NCBI GenBank assembly: GCA_037367405.1
Contig: JAZKJV010005534.1
Coordinates: 310,001-374,000 of the forward strand
Length of the DNA stretch: 64,000 nucleotides
DNA from: Ottelia alismoides
Taxonomy: Eukaryota; Streptophyta; Magnoliopsida; Alismatales; Hydrocharitaceae
Reading direction: 5' to 3'
In this document: piece after piece, positions 33,943-45,724 of the stretch
Layout: each line of letters begins with the position of its first letter
Numbering within the stretch: position 1 is the first letter of the stretch
Position numbers and translations under genes: made by a program
Notes under the pieces: generated by a model
The model's database searches: none
Told to the model about the DNA's origin: nothing
Seen by the model: the letters and a program-made list of their open reading frames with translations, nothing else

Positions 33943-35085
33943 AACAGTGATGAATCCACATTTCATCATCTTTATTCTATCATTTTGGCCTCAACAACCC
34001 TAGCAAATGCCTGTAAATAGCATTAGTTCCTACATTTTAGCATTCATGCATCTGTGTGTAAATAGTGTACAAAATGTGGTTTTTTAAAAGCCAAAATTAT
34101 AGAATAAATAAAAGAAAAGAAAAAGAATAAAATATTGTAAATATTTTATGACCCAAAACCCCGAGACCTAGGCATAGGTCGACAAGGAATAAAGTAGGGG
34201 GAGATAAGGGTCAAATACCTATATTATTTTATTCATTCTTTATTCAGTTTGGGACCTATTTTTGGTTCCACTTTTTACACATCAAATGAAGAAACTTTGT
34301 ACATGAAAGTTATAGATAATTTAATAAAGAAAAATACAAAATTGATTTCACTAAAAAATAATGTACAGATAAAAAGTTATGGCCTGAATAAAATTCCAGA
34401 ATGCCAACTTCCCAGACCCGTATCTCATAAATGAAAACTCCAAATGCAACATACTCACCTTTAATTGTATATAGAATAAAATAAGCTATCCAATGGTGGT
34501 GGTTTCGCATTTGGCGGAGCTACGGTTTGAAAGTTGAGTTTTGGACCCCTATTGTATACTTGTACAGATTAAAATATTCAATTTATTATTTATTCATTAT
34601 TTTTATATTTTTATATTTTTATAATTTTGGAAATATTACTTATAATAATTATGTACATTAAAATCAGAATAAAAGTGCAAAGAAAACTCAAAATAAAAAT
34701 ATTTGTAAATGAAATACACAGGTACTATACCTATGTACATACCTATACTATATCTACTTATATTTTATTTAATATACAAAACATCTCAAAAAATTGAAAT
34801 AAAAACATTTTTACATTTATAAAAGTATTTTATAATTTTATAAAATAATATACAAAAATAAATAAAATCAAAAATACCAAATAAAAATAAAATAATCAAA
34901 TATATAGGTAATATACCTATGAAGGGTATAAATGTAAACTTGTAAAAATACACTTCATAAAAATAAATAAAAATCATTATAAAATACGTCATAAAAAAAT
35001 AAACATTTTTTTATGACTAAAAATTAAATAAATCATTTTTGATTTTTAAATGATTTTTTAAATCTATTTTTCTAGGGTTTTTCCT

Positions 35086-35107
35086 GGTTGGTCCACGTGG
35101 ACCAACC
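35086..35107. promoter_or_regulatory. Perfect 22-bp palindrome with G-box
   Basis: Arm GGTTGGTCCAC and its exact complement, centred on CACGTG. Directly downstream, AGAGTTGACC (35119-35128) and GGTCAACTCT (35131-35140) form a second inverted pair with W-box-like TTGACC cores. Element B keeps both: CACGTG at 53698-53703 and a TTGACC/GGTCAA pair near 53660. Confidence 0.7.
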
Positions 35108-35887
35108 AAGAGGGTCTGAGAGTTGACCTCGGTCAACTCTCTGACCCAACCCCTGTGGGTTGTGTCAGAGTGGGTTTTGACCCACTTTCTCGGATTTTTC
35201 TAGGATGCTCCTTACATCTTTTCGTGATAGAGTCTTCAGGACTTTTGAAGCACATCTACCCATGAATCTCGCCCAAGGTTATTTTCGGGCATCGCATCGC
35301 TGTGGCGCCCGTTGTCACCTCGTCTTTCACGCCACTCGGCCATGTTTCAAAACGAACCCCTGACTTCCCTTTGACCTTTGATCACTCTTCCACCTCCGAA
35401 TCCCTAACCTAGGTCCTTGGCGTTACTCTTGGCGACAGCAGGAGTTCGTAGGACCTCTCAGCGGGTCAAGGCGGCGTCGAATCGAGTCAGGTCCCCTCGC
35501 CGGAGTTCTCGCCAGAGAACTTCTTGTGCACGCACGGGTGAGGCCCCTTCTTCCCCTTTTTCTCTCATGTTCCCTGATGTTTTAATGTTAAAAAGCCTCA
35601 GTGGCATTTCCTTTGTCAATATCTTCGTCCAATCGTCATCATTTCATCCCGATTCAATCTCGGCCGGCATCGAGTCTCGCCGGCCGACTTCACCCTTCCA
35701 CATATCCGTTCCCCTTGTGAAGCACTCCACGAAGTCGGGGCACTTTGCCCCCGACTTCTTCACCCATTTTTCTTGCAGGTCCCAGACCCCGAAGGACCCC
35801 ATCTGGGGTCAATTTTTGGACGCAAGCACCTCCTGGAGCAGGCCCCTTTTTCCCGTTCACCGGAGGTCTTTCGACGGTCCTCGGCCC

Positions 35888-35895
35888 TATATAGA
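35888..35895 (+). promoter_or_regulatory. TATA box in LTR A
   Basis: TATATAGA in GC-rich surroundings (CGGCCC before, CCACCTGGG after), consistent with the start of LTR transcription. Confidence 0.55.
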
Positions 35896-37663
35896 CCACC
35901 TGGGAGCCTCGCCGTCACTGCAGGAGCATAGAGAGAGCATCGGGGGAGATCCAGGTGCACGGGAGCTCGAGCCCCGGTGAATCCAAACTCGCCCAGGTCG
36001 AGTTCCTCGTGTGTTCTTCCAAAGCCATCCATCGTCGTCGGATCTGCCCCCTATCATCCATCAGAGCAGCAGCTGTCCGATCTTCCCCCGCATCAACCGT
36101 TGGATCACTCTGGGGCATCTAATCTAAGCCGCCGAAGTCGAAGGGGTATCGGAGCGTGCTACGCTGCCACGTGTTTAAGTGGGAGGCCCGCCTCCGTTCG
36201 ATCGCGCCCTCTGCATGGGTAATTTTACTTAGTAACCCTGCATTTTTTTGTATTATGCATTGATTCGAAAACATTCAACGGCAGGGTTAAACTTTTGTAA
36301 TTTTTGTATCCGTGCCCCTGATATTTTGTATTATTGAACGCGTACCCCTGCCAGTGACGCACGTGAGCCATCACATGTTCATTTGGCTATTTTGCAAGTC
36401 CGCCCAGTGGTTTTAAATATCTACGAGTAGGTACTCCCCAGGCACGTGCGTCGCACACGCGTGGGTGGACTATTTGCAACCTTGCCCTCGCGTTTTTTGC
36501 TTTTTGTAAAAGGTCCTTTAAATTGAATATTAAGTGCTAACTTTTGAGAAAAATTGCATGTATGCCCTTGATTGTTTTAGGATTTGCGTGTATACCCCTG
36601 TCAGCCTTGATTTTTTTGCGTGCTAGATCTATTTATTTAAGGCACCATTTCAATTCGAAAAATTCTCAAAAAATAGACTTAAGCTCCTGTTAACTTGCCA
36701 TTTCACGCCATATTTTCAGTTTTTAATTTTATTGCATTTTTATATTTATTAAAAATCAAAAACTTGCATTTTGCCTACTGTCTAGCTTAGAAAATGCCAA
36801 AACAATATTAAAAGATCTCGAAAAATTCCAAAAAATTCCCTACTGTCTATTTTATCATATTTTAGTGTCAGTCCAAAAATCACTAAAAATTTCAAAAGAA
36901 AAACACTAAAAATTTAAAAACACTCAAAAACTTCAAAAAATATATAAAATCCTAGAAAATTTCAAAAATTATAAACTCAGTTCATGTTTCTTCTACATTT
37001 TATTATCTTTATTTGAAAAGTAATTTGGAAAATTTTGGTGGTTATTTGATATTTTTAATCCACATTTTGCTCACAGCCAGTACATATTTCACTGTTTTCC
37101 TTTATTTCAGTATTTAAAAATACCAAAAATATTTTGAGAAATACCCAAAAATCACAAAAACAGCAGACAATTATAAAAATACCAAAAAGATTTTAGTTCT
37201 GAATTTTTGACTATTTTAGCATAGTTTTATAAATATTTTGTCATCTCTTTTACTACGTAGCTTATATATTCCAATATAATAAAAAGAAAAAATATTTAGA
37301 ATATAAAAATTATAAAAATTAGAAAATTAAAAATCAGAATACAAAATTTAAAAAATTAAAAAATAAAAAAAATAAATAAAATTTAAAAACCCACAAAAAA
37401 TTAGATTGGCTAAGTGGCTTATTAGACCTAGGTTTGGATTTTCATCTATACTCTACGCCCTTGTTTCCTGTATTCGACCCCTACTTGCTTACCATTGTAC
37501 ATCTTAGTAGGGTATAATAAATTTTAATCCTTGATATTGATTGCCTAATTGATTGTGTGGGTTAATTGTTGATGAACGAGGAGGCTGGAGTAGTCGCATC
37601 AGCGACAGTGAGTCTGACTTGTCAGACCACTATTTAGCGGCTCTCGCTTTTTCACTTTTCAAA

Positions 37664-37681
37664 TGGCGCCGTTGCCGGGGA
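37664..37681 (+). other. Primer-binding site of element A (Athila/Tat type)
   Basis: TGGCGCCGTTGCCGGGGA, the classical Athila/Tat primer site (Asp-tRNA). Confidence 0.95.
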
Positions 37682-37766
37682 GTATCGGCTTGTAGAGTAC
37701 TTTAGTGTATTTTATCTACTTAGCCATTTTTGATTATTTATTTCTTGAGCATAATTTGTTTGAACT
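37682..37766 (+). other. Element A leader, first part
   Basis: Untranslated leader after the PBS, cut by the Tekay insertion; it resumes at 49955. Confidence 0.8.
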
Positions 37767-37771
37767 GTCTG
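37767..37771. repeat. Tekay target-site duplication, left copy
   Basis: GTCTG, identical to 49950-49954. Confidence 0.9.
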
Positions 37772-40700
37772 TGTAGCACCCGGTTTCCAATCAATCCCGA
37801 ACTCGTCCGATTTTGGGTCTAATGAACCCAAAAACGTTGTCGGTCAATACTAAACAACCTAAAATGACCAATTGATCATGAATCAAAAGTCGTTCGGGCG
37901 AAATCGACCGAAAATCGGTCACACCGTAACGCGCGCCGTGAAAAAGCCGCGATGCAAATTCGGAAACCGTTAAACGAACCGAGACCGTCATTAGATCCGA
38001 TTCGATGATACAAGACCAACGGAATCGACCGTTCGTCAATCGGAGATCATTTGATATTTTTAAATTACAAAATTTAACCTTAAACAAAAATCGTATCCGA
38101 AAATTTCGGGTATTCAAAACCCGATCAAAAGTATATGGATATTATACTCATTTTGATCGTCGTTTAGAGACGGTCAAAACGAGATGTCTCACGTCAAAAT
38201 CCGAGACCCGAAGCGCATATACGGTCAATTTTTATATATGTCAAATAAAAAGATTTTAAAAAAAAATAAAATAATAAAAGTTTGCTAACTGTGGTAGCAG
38301 GAGACGGCATATTGCTACTTTAGTATATAAATATATATTAATCTCTAACAGCAGACAACATACCACGTTAATTTTCTTTTAAAAAGAAAAGAAAAGAAGT
38401 TTCTCTCCAATCCACGTAGGGCCTTCTCCTCTCCACTTGGCCGAAAGTAGACATTTCTTCTCCCTATATATATCAGTCATCTCTTCCTTCTGTTTGTTCC
38501 AAAAACCCATCGTAATCCCCCCTTCTTCTGCAACGGTGGCTGGAGTTACTCATATTCAAGCACAAGTAGGAGCCTCCAGGGATGCTGCACCCATCAAGGT
38601 TGCTGATGTAGTCAATTCTCCCTCTAGAGCAGCTGAAACTACTCCTTGCAGCTGAAGGCTGCCACTACCTGTTCATCTTCTTCAAATTTGGGGTAAATTT
38701 AAGGTACAGTCCTTTTCCTCCTCAATTGCTGCCAATGCATGTTCAATCAAACCACCCTTAAAAGCCATGCACGTGTCATAGTATCTTCTTTTGCTAAATG
38801 AGTAAAGTTTTATGTATTTTCTGCTACAAATCTCTATTTGAATAAATACGGGGCATGAAATTAAATCACAAAAAAAAAATTATATCGAAATGTCAGTTAT
38901 ATACTGTGAATAGGTGGCCTTTTAAAGTTACAGGCAGATGCCTTATGAATGCTTATTGTTTGTGTATATGCGTTTCTTATTGTTTATATACATGGAAAAT
39001 ACATTCACATCTTTTAATTAGGCAGTCAACTTCTGTTGTCTAGTTCTGCAAGCTTTTTACTAAGTTTGATATGATTTAACTTATAATGGCATCTCTTTTT
39101 TTTTTATATATATCTCCAGAGTAAAAAAAATGAGTTTTCTTCTATTTTAAGATTTGTTAATAGCATGATGGATTGTTTGTGCCGTGCATGGTTTAAATAC
39201 TAATTTCATATTCTAGATGAAACTCTGAAATATATATAAATATATTCTTCACTGATGAAGGGAAATCATCGATTAATGGTTCGTATATTAATAAGTGCAC
39301 TGAGATGCACTGCTTCTTTTGATAAGAGAAATAAGTGCACTGAGATGCACTGCTTGTTTCGATAAGAGAATTTAATAATGGTTAAGAAAGTTTAGTTGCA
39401 TTACTCTATTGTTCCTGTTATAAATATTGACACCTGACATGGCATTCTTTCCGGGTCAAAGTATGTCATGGTGACCCTCATCAGTTCAGTGTCCGTCTCT
39501 TTTGGGGGGGGGGGGGGGAAATGAGGAGACAATTGCTTAGGGTGAACTGTTGTCAGTAAAGGCCTGAACCGAGATGTGAATCACTGGCTGAGTGCTAGAA
39601 TCTCAGCCATTCTTGAGAGATGGTTTAGGCCTCTTTAGACTGCTGGCATGTGTTATGTAATTGGCTATAAAATATTTCCACTTGTTGTAAATAAATATTG
39701 AATGCAAACCACTATATTATGGAAAACACTAGGTGAAATAAAGAAGATCTGCCACTAATCCTAAAATAGCTTGACTCCATATTTATGTATGATTCTGTAG
39801 CAACATTTGATGTATGTTTCCATATCAAGATATTGCATTATAGTCCTCTATCACAAAATTTTTAGAAGATCATATAATCTTATATGTGCCTTTAGATATG
39901 CTAGTTATTTATCAACTATTTCTAAACAAAATCTTATTGGAAAAACCTCGTTATTTTCCAATTATAGTTTATTGCATCATGTTCAAATTGCCACTTCCAT
40001 TAATTCAAACAAAATATGGGAAATGACAGTTGTGTAGGGATGTTTTTCCCCATTTTCAAATATATATTAGATTTTGTTATCCACTTTGATTGGTTAACCG
40101 TGAGATGGCCTCGTTGTTATTTCCTCCCAACAATATTATCTGAAGTTGAAATTTGTCACAGATGTTACTTTAAATGAGACTATGAAATGGGAACAAGGAC
40201 ATTATTGGGAATAAAATTCTAACTTAGGGTAGCATATAACCTTCCCATGTTAAAAAAAAAGAGAGTTCAATTTAGGCAAACTGGTCCATGTACGCCTTGG
40301 AGTTCACAGATGGTCAGTTGTGAGAAGTTTAGATACGTCTCATAGGAAAATTAATTGATGATCTTGATCGACGAAATTGTCAGTTGAACCACACAAGTTT
40401 CAGATGATTAGTCATGTAGGAAGAAAATATTGATCAATGATGTCTGATAATTAAGAGTGCCGGTCACGGTGAATCTTACACCTGACTGTGCGAGGGCGCG
40501 GTGACCCTCAACTGGGCGGAGGAAAGGAAGCCCAGATAGGGCAGCGGCCGCCAAGTGCGCGGGTCTAGGATCCCAGTCCTCTTCACGGTTTTTACGCGAG
40601 CTCGCAGTGTTTTTACGCCTCGTTGGGATCTCGACTTTAGACCTTTCCGCTGACCCTGTTTTAGGATACCCAGGCGGGGGATCCTTGGTTTTCAGTTTTA

Positions 40701-42003
40701 CGTACGAGCTCGGTTGCCCGTTACCGGTCGGGCTGTTTTTCTAGAGCGACTTCCCCGGAAGTCCCTCTCACCCGTCTCAGTGGCGTAGTTGGGGAGTAGA
40801 CCTATCCCTCTATTGGACCGGCCTTCCAACTAGAGGGCGAGACGGAAGAGCCATTTGCAGGCTTCTTCACCACTTGAGTTTTCTTTCGCCAAACAGACTT
40901 GGCGATTCTACATCCAGATCATCCATATCTACATCTATATCTACATCTAAATCATCAAGAGTTGCATCTGAGAGAGTTAGAATGAAGGTTTGGAGGAAAT
41001 TACAATTAAAATTGAGTTGATTGGAGGTGACTTTAATCTGATTCGAAATCTCTATAAGTTAGTGGACGTGTTGGGAACTTAGTTAGGATGCATTACACAA
41101 CACCGCATGCCTACGGAGGCCCCCCAACCCTAAGGTAGTTTAATACCTTAGAGTCATAGTGTGAGGCTACACACAGACCAAGACCACGGACTATCCATTA
41201 ACTTAAAAGGAGTAAATAGAATTAAGGATCAAATCAGTCATCATTATATCAGTCCATCATCGGAAACCATGACATGATCTCAATGACAAGAATGTAGTAT
41301 TTACATGTGCCATCAAGTTCCGCAACATGATCTCCAAGACCCAAAATCATGATCTTAAAACACAGGAAATTATTATATGTTAGATTTGTCATCTAAACTT
41401 TATATAAATATATATATATGGGATGAATGGGAAAAAGGGGAGAACAATTGAACTTAATGTCAAACAGTTGAAAACCCTTTTACTTACGCAAGTAGATGTA
41501 AATTTTAGTTATTCCACCTTTCTACTTGCTCTCTTTTGCACATAAAATTACTTGTTATTTATTTTAAACTACGGGTTTGTATTCACAATTGTGACTCCTT
41601 TTCTTCCTTGCACACATGGCAGGAAAGGAGTCTGTTGTTCAGTAGCTATACAGGGTTCCAAGAGACAAGGTCTATACTAGACGGTATGTTATTCTTTTTG
41701 TCTCAGTTTTTGTTCGGTTGTTAATGTTATATGCTTCTTTTCTCTTCAGTCAGATTTTGGGATATACTGTATGTACTTTCAGACATTGTACAGGTTGAAA
41801 ATGAAATGAAAGTTAATGAAATAAATTCTTGGTGATATTTATCTTTATTATCTTGTGGTTGTGAATGTGAATGTCGAATGTCACTTGCAAATATATTCAT
41901 TGCGAAAAATTTCCCCATAAAATTATGTTTTTAATGCGATGTCATAAATGGAATTTTGGCGAATTGTGTCGTAAACGGGTACCCGGATCCTGAGGGGTTC
42001 ACA
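37772..42003 (+). repeat. Tekay 5' LTR
   Basis: 4,232 bp. TATA (TATATATAT) at 38465-38473 with start region at about 38495. A 40-bp unit is tandemly duplicated at 39290-39369, a G run of 15 is at 39524-39538, and a GC-rich block is at about 40460-40910. Short frames (for example 38437-38655, duplicated in the other LTR) show no similarity to proteins. Confidence 0.95.
38465..38473 (+). promoter_or_regulatory. TATA box in Tekay 5' LTR
   Basis: TATATATAT followed by a pyrimidine-rich start region (CATCTCTTCCTTCTG); the same at 46417-46425. Confidence 0.65.
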
Positions 42004-42007
42004 AGTT

Positions 42008-42020
42008 TGGTATCAGAGCA
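42008..42020 (+). other. Tekay primer-binding site (initiator Met-tRNA)
   Basis: TGGTATCAGAGCA, 4 bp after the LTR end. Confidence 0.93.
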
Positions 42021-42261
42021 GTGGTACCCCGATACGCACATTCGCGGTATTATAATTCCGATCGCATTAAGTTCTCGAATAGCGACAGTCTTCCGACTTG
42101 TCGTGAGTCCGAGAAGGGAAATATGACATTCGAATTAGATAACCACAGATGTCACTAATTTCATTCATTTTCATATTATATCCCAAGGAAGAGAAAAAGC
42201 ATATATGATAATATCGGTGAACCACAATTTCTATGACTATAAATGGTTCTCATGCAGAGCC

Positions 42262-42323
42262 ATGTCATCCCGACCAGACCAGAAGATAACTAACGAACTA
42301 GCACACATATTGACTACTCTTAT
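42262..42323 (+). pseudogene. Tekay gag stub
   Basis: The ATG at 42262 opens MSSRPDQKITNELAHILTTL, like the start of Tekay gag (M-x-x-R-x-x-Q-x-x-T-x-E-x-A). After 20 codons the sequence jumps directly to the protease in another frame, so the capsid and zinc knuckle, normally several hundred codons, are gone. Confidence 0.6.
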
Positions 42324-42976
42324 CGACCTTTCCATGTTCTATTTGATTCTGGCGCGACACATTCATTTCTTGCTTCGAGGTTACTTGTTTCTTTAGATAG
42401 GGTTGCAGAAACGTTATCGTCTCCATATCACATCCGAGGGCCAGGTGGCCAGTTATTTGTCATATCTCTGATAGTCAGGTAATTGCCCGTACTGATTGGC
42501 GGTCACGAGATGATCGCAGATTGTCTACTCTTACAACTTGATGAGTTCGACTTGATTTTGGGCATGGATTGGTTATCCGGTCATCATGCACTTGTTGATT
42601 GCTTTAGGAAGACGGTTGTCTTCAGGATTCCAGATCTACCCGAGTTTACTTTTGAGGGTACTATACACAACTCTACCATGGAGTACATCTCAGTATTGCG
42701 GGATCAGCGACTTGTTGATCAGGGTTGTGATACATATCTTGCATTTATTCAGGAGGTATCCGACCATGAGCCGATGATACAGGATATCCGAGTAGTATCT
42801 GAATACCCTGACGTATTTCCTGATGAGCTACCAGGATTACCTCCTGAGAGAGAGATCGAGTTCGAAATCACATTGCTGCCAGATACACAGTCGATCTCTA
42901 TGTCACCATATTGCATGGCACCAGCCGAGTTGAGGTAGCTGAAGGTGCAGTTGCAAGAGTTACTTGACTGAGGATT
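42324..42976 (+). pseudogene. Tekay protease and start of RT
   Basis: RPFHVLFDSGATHSFLASRL has the retropepsin DSGA catalytic motif, followed by DRVAETLSSPYHIRGPGG and, after an in-frame TAA (42480-42482), VLIGGHEMIADCLLL and FDLILGMDWLSGHHALVDC, the conserved gypsy segment ILGMDWL. The start of the RT linker follows (PDVFPDELPGLPPEREIEF, AELR). Two further in-frame stops occur at 42936-42938 and 42969-42971. The TAA and the last TGA would each revert by one transition (CAA, CGA). The frame ends at a deletion junction at about 42976. Confidence 0.88.
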
Positions 42977-43645
42977 CGCGAGTCATATATTCCGAAGACA
43001 GCCTTCAGGACTCGCTATGGACACTACGAGTTTGTGGTGATGCCGTTTGGGCTCACCAATGCACCTGCGGCTTTCATGGATATGATGAACTGTATCTTCC
43101 GTCCATACTTGGACAAGTTTGTAGTGGTGTTCATTGATGATGTGCTCATCTACTCACGGAATGAATGGGATCATGCGAATGATCTACGAACCATTTTGGA
43201 CACATTACGAGAGCACAAGCTATATGCCAAGTTGAGTAAATATGAGTTCTGGTTGTCCCAGGTCTCATTTCTCGGGCATATCATTTCTGAAGCAGGCATT
43301 GCAGTTGATCCTGCGAAGATAGATGCAGTTATGTCTTGGGAGCAGCCCAAGACTGTCACGCAGATTCGGAGCTTCCTTGGATTAGCAGGCTATTACAGAC
43401 GCACTGTCAGCGGAATTTCACGCATTGTTCGCCCTCTGACACGATTGACGCAGAAGAGAGTTCCATTTATTTGGGACGATTCATGTGAGCAGGCCTTCCA
43501 GACACTGAAGGAGAGATTGACTACAACACATACTCTTGCTCTTCCTTCAGGCACTCAGGACTATGCAGTCTACATTGATGCATCTGGAGAAGGTCTAAGA
43601 GCAGTGTTGATGCAGAGAGGACAAGTGATTGCTTACGCATCACGG
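42977..43645 (+). pseudogene. Tekay RT (C-terminal half) and RNase H start
   Basis: The sequence enters RT in the middle: [20 protein letters not shown], then [16 protein letters not shown], the catalytic FIDDVLIYS, and [20 protein letters not shown]. The N-terminal part with the LDLRSGYHQ motif, which carries the first catalytic Asp, is missing, so the polymerase cannot work. RNase H begins with [20 protein letters not shown] (first catalytic Asp present; usual G-L-G-x-V-L). The frame ends with a TAG at 43646-43648 inside YASR-LRPHE, a one-step change from CAG. Confidence 0.92.
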
Positions 43646-43648
43646 TAG

Positions 43649-45034
43649 TTGAGACCGCACGAGCGGAACTACCCCACACATGACTTGAAGTTGGCGGCAG
43701 TTGTCTTCGCCTTGAAGATCTGGCGCCACTATCTATATGGGGTGAACTTCGAGATTTTCACAGACCACAAGAGTCTGAAGTACATCTTTGATCAGAAGGA
43801 GCTGAACATGAGGCAGCGCAGATGGCTCGAGTTGTTGAAGGATTATGATTGCACGATCTCTTACCATCCTGGTAAGGGAAACGTGGTGGCTGATGCACTT
43901 AGCAGGAGAGCGCATGCTGATGGTATGGTGAACTGGCTATACACGTGGGATACGCTTGCAGCTTTGACCGATTGGCATCCTCAGGAGAGCGCATCCATTT
44001 CTACCGCCGTGCCTCTACGATACAACAGTCTTTGGGATCGTATTGTAGAAGGCCAGAAGACCGATCCTTGGATTCATGATAGATACATGCGCGCCGTCAA
44101 GGACGAATTTGACGACTTTGTTGTGATGGAGTCTATTTTATGGAAGGCAGGTCAGGTCGTTGTACCCAATGACGAGCAGCTCTGCAGAGACATTCTGGAT
44201 GAGGCACACAGTTCACGGTTATCTATCCATCCAGGCAGTACGAAGATGTACCGTGATCTGCGTCGACATTTCTGGTGGGATGGAATGAAGCGCGATGTGG
44301 CGCTACATGTTAGCAGATGCATGACCTGTCAAATGGTCAAGGCTGAGCACAGGAGACCGCCAGGATTACTGCAGTCTCTCCCCATTCCCGAGTGGAAGTG
44401 GGAGAGCATTTCTATGGATTTTGTCACAGATCTGCCGAAGACGCCAGGAGGCCATGATTCTATTTGGGTCGTTGTTGATAGGTTGACCAAGTCAGCCCAT
44501 TTCATACCTGTCAACACGACTTATACTCCATCCAGATTGGCCAAGCTCTATGTACAGAACATTATCAGGCTGCATGGTATACCACGAGAGGTGGTGTCTG
44601 ACAGGGATTCGAGATTTACATCTCATTATTGGCATCAGTTCATATCAGCACTACAGACAGAGCTGAAGATGAGTTTTGCATACCATCCGCAGACAGACGG
44701 GCAGAGTGAGCGCACCATTCAGACGCTTGAGGATCTACTTCGCGCATGCACTTTGGAGTGGAAAGGGTCCTGGAAGGACCATTTGCCCTTGGTGGAATTC
44801 ACGTATAACAACAGCTATCACTCCAGTATTGGCATGACACCATTCGAAGCCCTATACGGGCGGAGATGCCTCACACCTCTCAGTTGGCGTGAGGTAGGCG
44901 ATCATGCTTTATATTCCGTAGATCTCTTGGAGGAGACTGCGAGAGCTGTTGATCTTGTGAGACGGAGGCTTTTGACGGCACAAAGCCGCCAGAAGAGCTA
45001 TGCAGACCGTCGGAGGAGAGACTTAGAGTTTCAG
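43649..45034 (+). pseudogene. Tekay RNase H and integrase, open over 460 codons
   Basis: It continues in the same frame after the [28 protein letters not shown] and [20 protein letters not shown] (RNase H), then the integrase zinc finger (H in [20 protein letters not shown]), and the DDE core: [23 protein letters not shown], and [15 protein letters not shown]. All three catalytic acidic residues are present. It breaks off at DLEFQ exactly before a GT...AG sequence and resumes with VGDWVF, see the intron entry. The part is well kept compared with gag and RT. Confidence 0.92.
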
Positions 45035-45124
45035 GTAATCTAATTATTTTCTCCTCATCCACTCAATTATGATATATATGTGTTCAACTTAATCTTATAC
45101 TAATTATATTCCTATTAATTATAG
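45035..45124 (+). other. Candidate 90-bp spliceosomal intron in integrase
   Basis: Starts GTAATC after CAG and ends TTATAG before GTTGG. It is AT-rich with stops in frame, and removing it joins DLEFQ to VGDWVFL in frame, exactly as in Tekay relatives that lack it. Confidence 0.7.
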
Positions 45125-45541
45125 GTTGGAGATTGGGTATTTCTCCGTGTATCTCCCATGAAGGGAGTGCAGAGGTTCGGTGTTCGTGGCAAGTTGGCGC
45201 CGCGATATGTTGGACCTTTTGAGATTCTGGCTAGAGTGGGGAAAGTGGCATACCGAGTAGCCCTTCCTCCACATCTTTCAGCTATTCATGATGTTTTCCA
45301 CATATCCAATCTGAGGAAGTATGTGCACGACTCTCGACACGTCATCAGTTACGAGAATCTTGACGTAGAGCCAGATCTGACTTATGAGGAGAAGCCAGTT
45401 CAGATACTTGACCGTGCTGTGAAGAAGCTTCGCAGCAAGGAAATTTCATTGGTCAAGGTTTTGTGGCACCGACACGGCGTCAAGGAAGCGACATGGGAGA
45501 CTGAAGCCGACATGCGGGCACGATATCCGCAGCTATTCTGA
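45125..45541 (+). pseudogene. Tekay integrase C-terminus with chromodomain
   Basis: Reads VGDWVFLRVSPMKG, then RGKLAPRYVGPFEILARVG (GPY/F module) and LPPHLSAIHDVFHISNLRKY. It ends in a chromodomain-like tail: EEKPVQILDRAVKKLRSKEI, SLVKVLWHRHGVKEATWETE and MRARYPQLF before TGA at 45539. The chromodomain directs integration to modified chromatin in chromoviruses; the wording and the very C-terminal YPQLF are typical of the Tekay/Del clade. No stop or frameshift within this piece. Confidence 0.93.
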
Positions 45542-45724
45542 TGTAATCGTCAAAACAAGCTTTTGTAATTAGACACATTATAAATATATGGCTTGTTTTC
45601 TATTTGAGGTTTTTATGGATTCAAAACCCTTTGAAGTTTTTATAACCATATTAGATCCAAATAAGACACCGAATAGCCTTAACTCGAGTCTCGAGGACGA
45701 GACTCCCTTTGAGGTTTTTATATT
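45542..45724 (+). other. Tekay 3' UTR without a normal polypurine tract
   Basis: Contains the Tekay-like CGAGGACGAGACTCC but the sequence directly before the 3' LTR is CCCTTTGAGGTTTTTATATT, not purine-rich. TTTGARGTTTTTAT occurs three times (about 45603, 45632 and 45708). Confidence 0.65.

Larger units (their letters stand above)
33948..37661 (+). repeat. Athila-type 5' LTR (element A)
   Basis: Starts TGATGAATCCACATTTCATC and ends CTTTTCA, followed after 2 bp by the Asp-tRNA-type primer site. Homologous along its length to the minus-strand LTR at 51072-54857. It has an AT-rich first third, a GC-rich middle (35220-36230) with a TATA box at 35888, and a long A-rich end (36650-37400). The 187-codon frame at 35417-35980 lies in the GC-rich transcribed part and has no recognised similarity. 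Confidence 0.88.

Noticed and set aside
35417..35980. 187-codon plus-strand frame
   Set aside because: It lies within the GC-rich part of LTR A and has no recognisable motif; GC-rich DNA gives long frames by chance.
38437..38655. 72-codon frame present twice (also 46389-46607)
   Set aside because: Its duplication is due only to the two LTRs; no similarity and no following coding sequence.
39807..40037. 76-codon frame present twice (also 47751-47981)
   Set aside because: LTR sequence, AT-rich, no motif.
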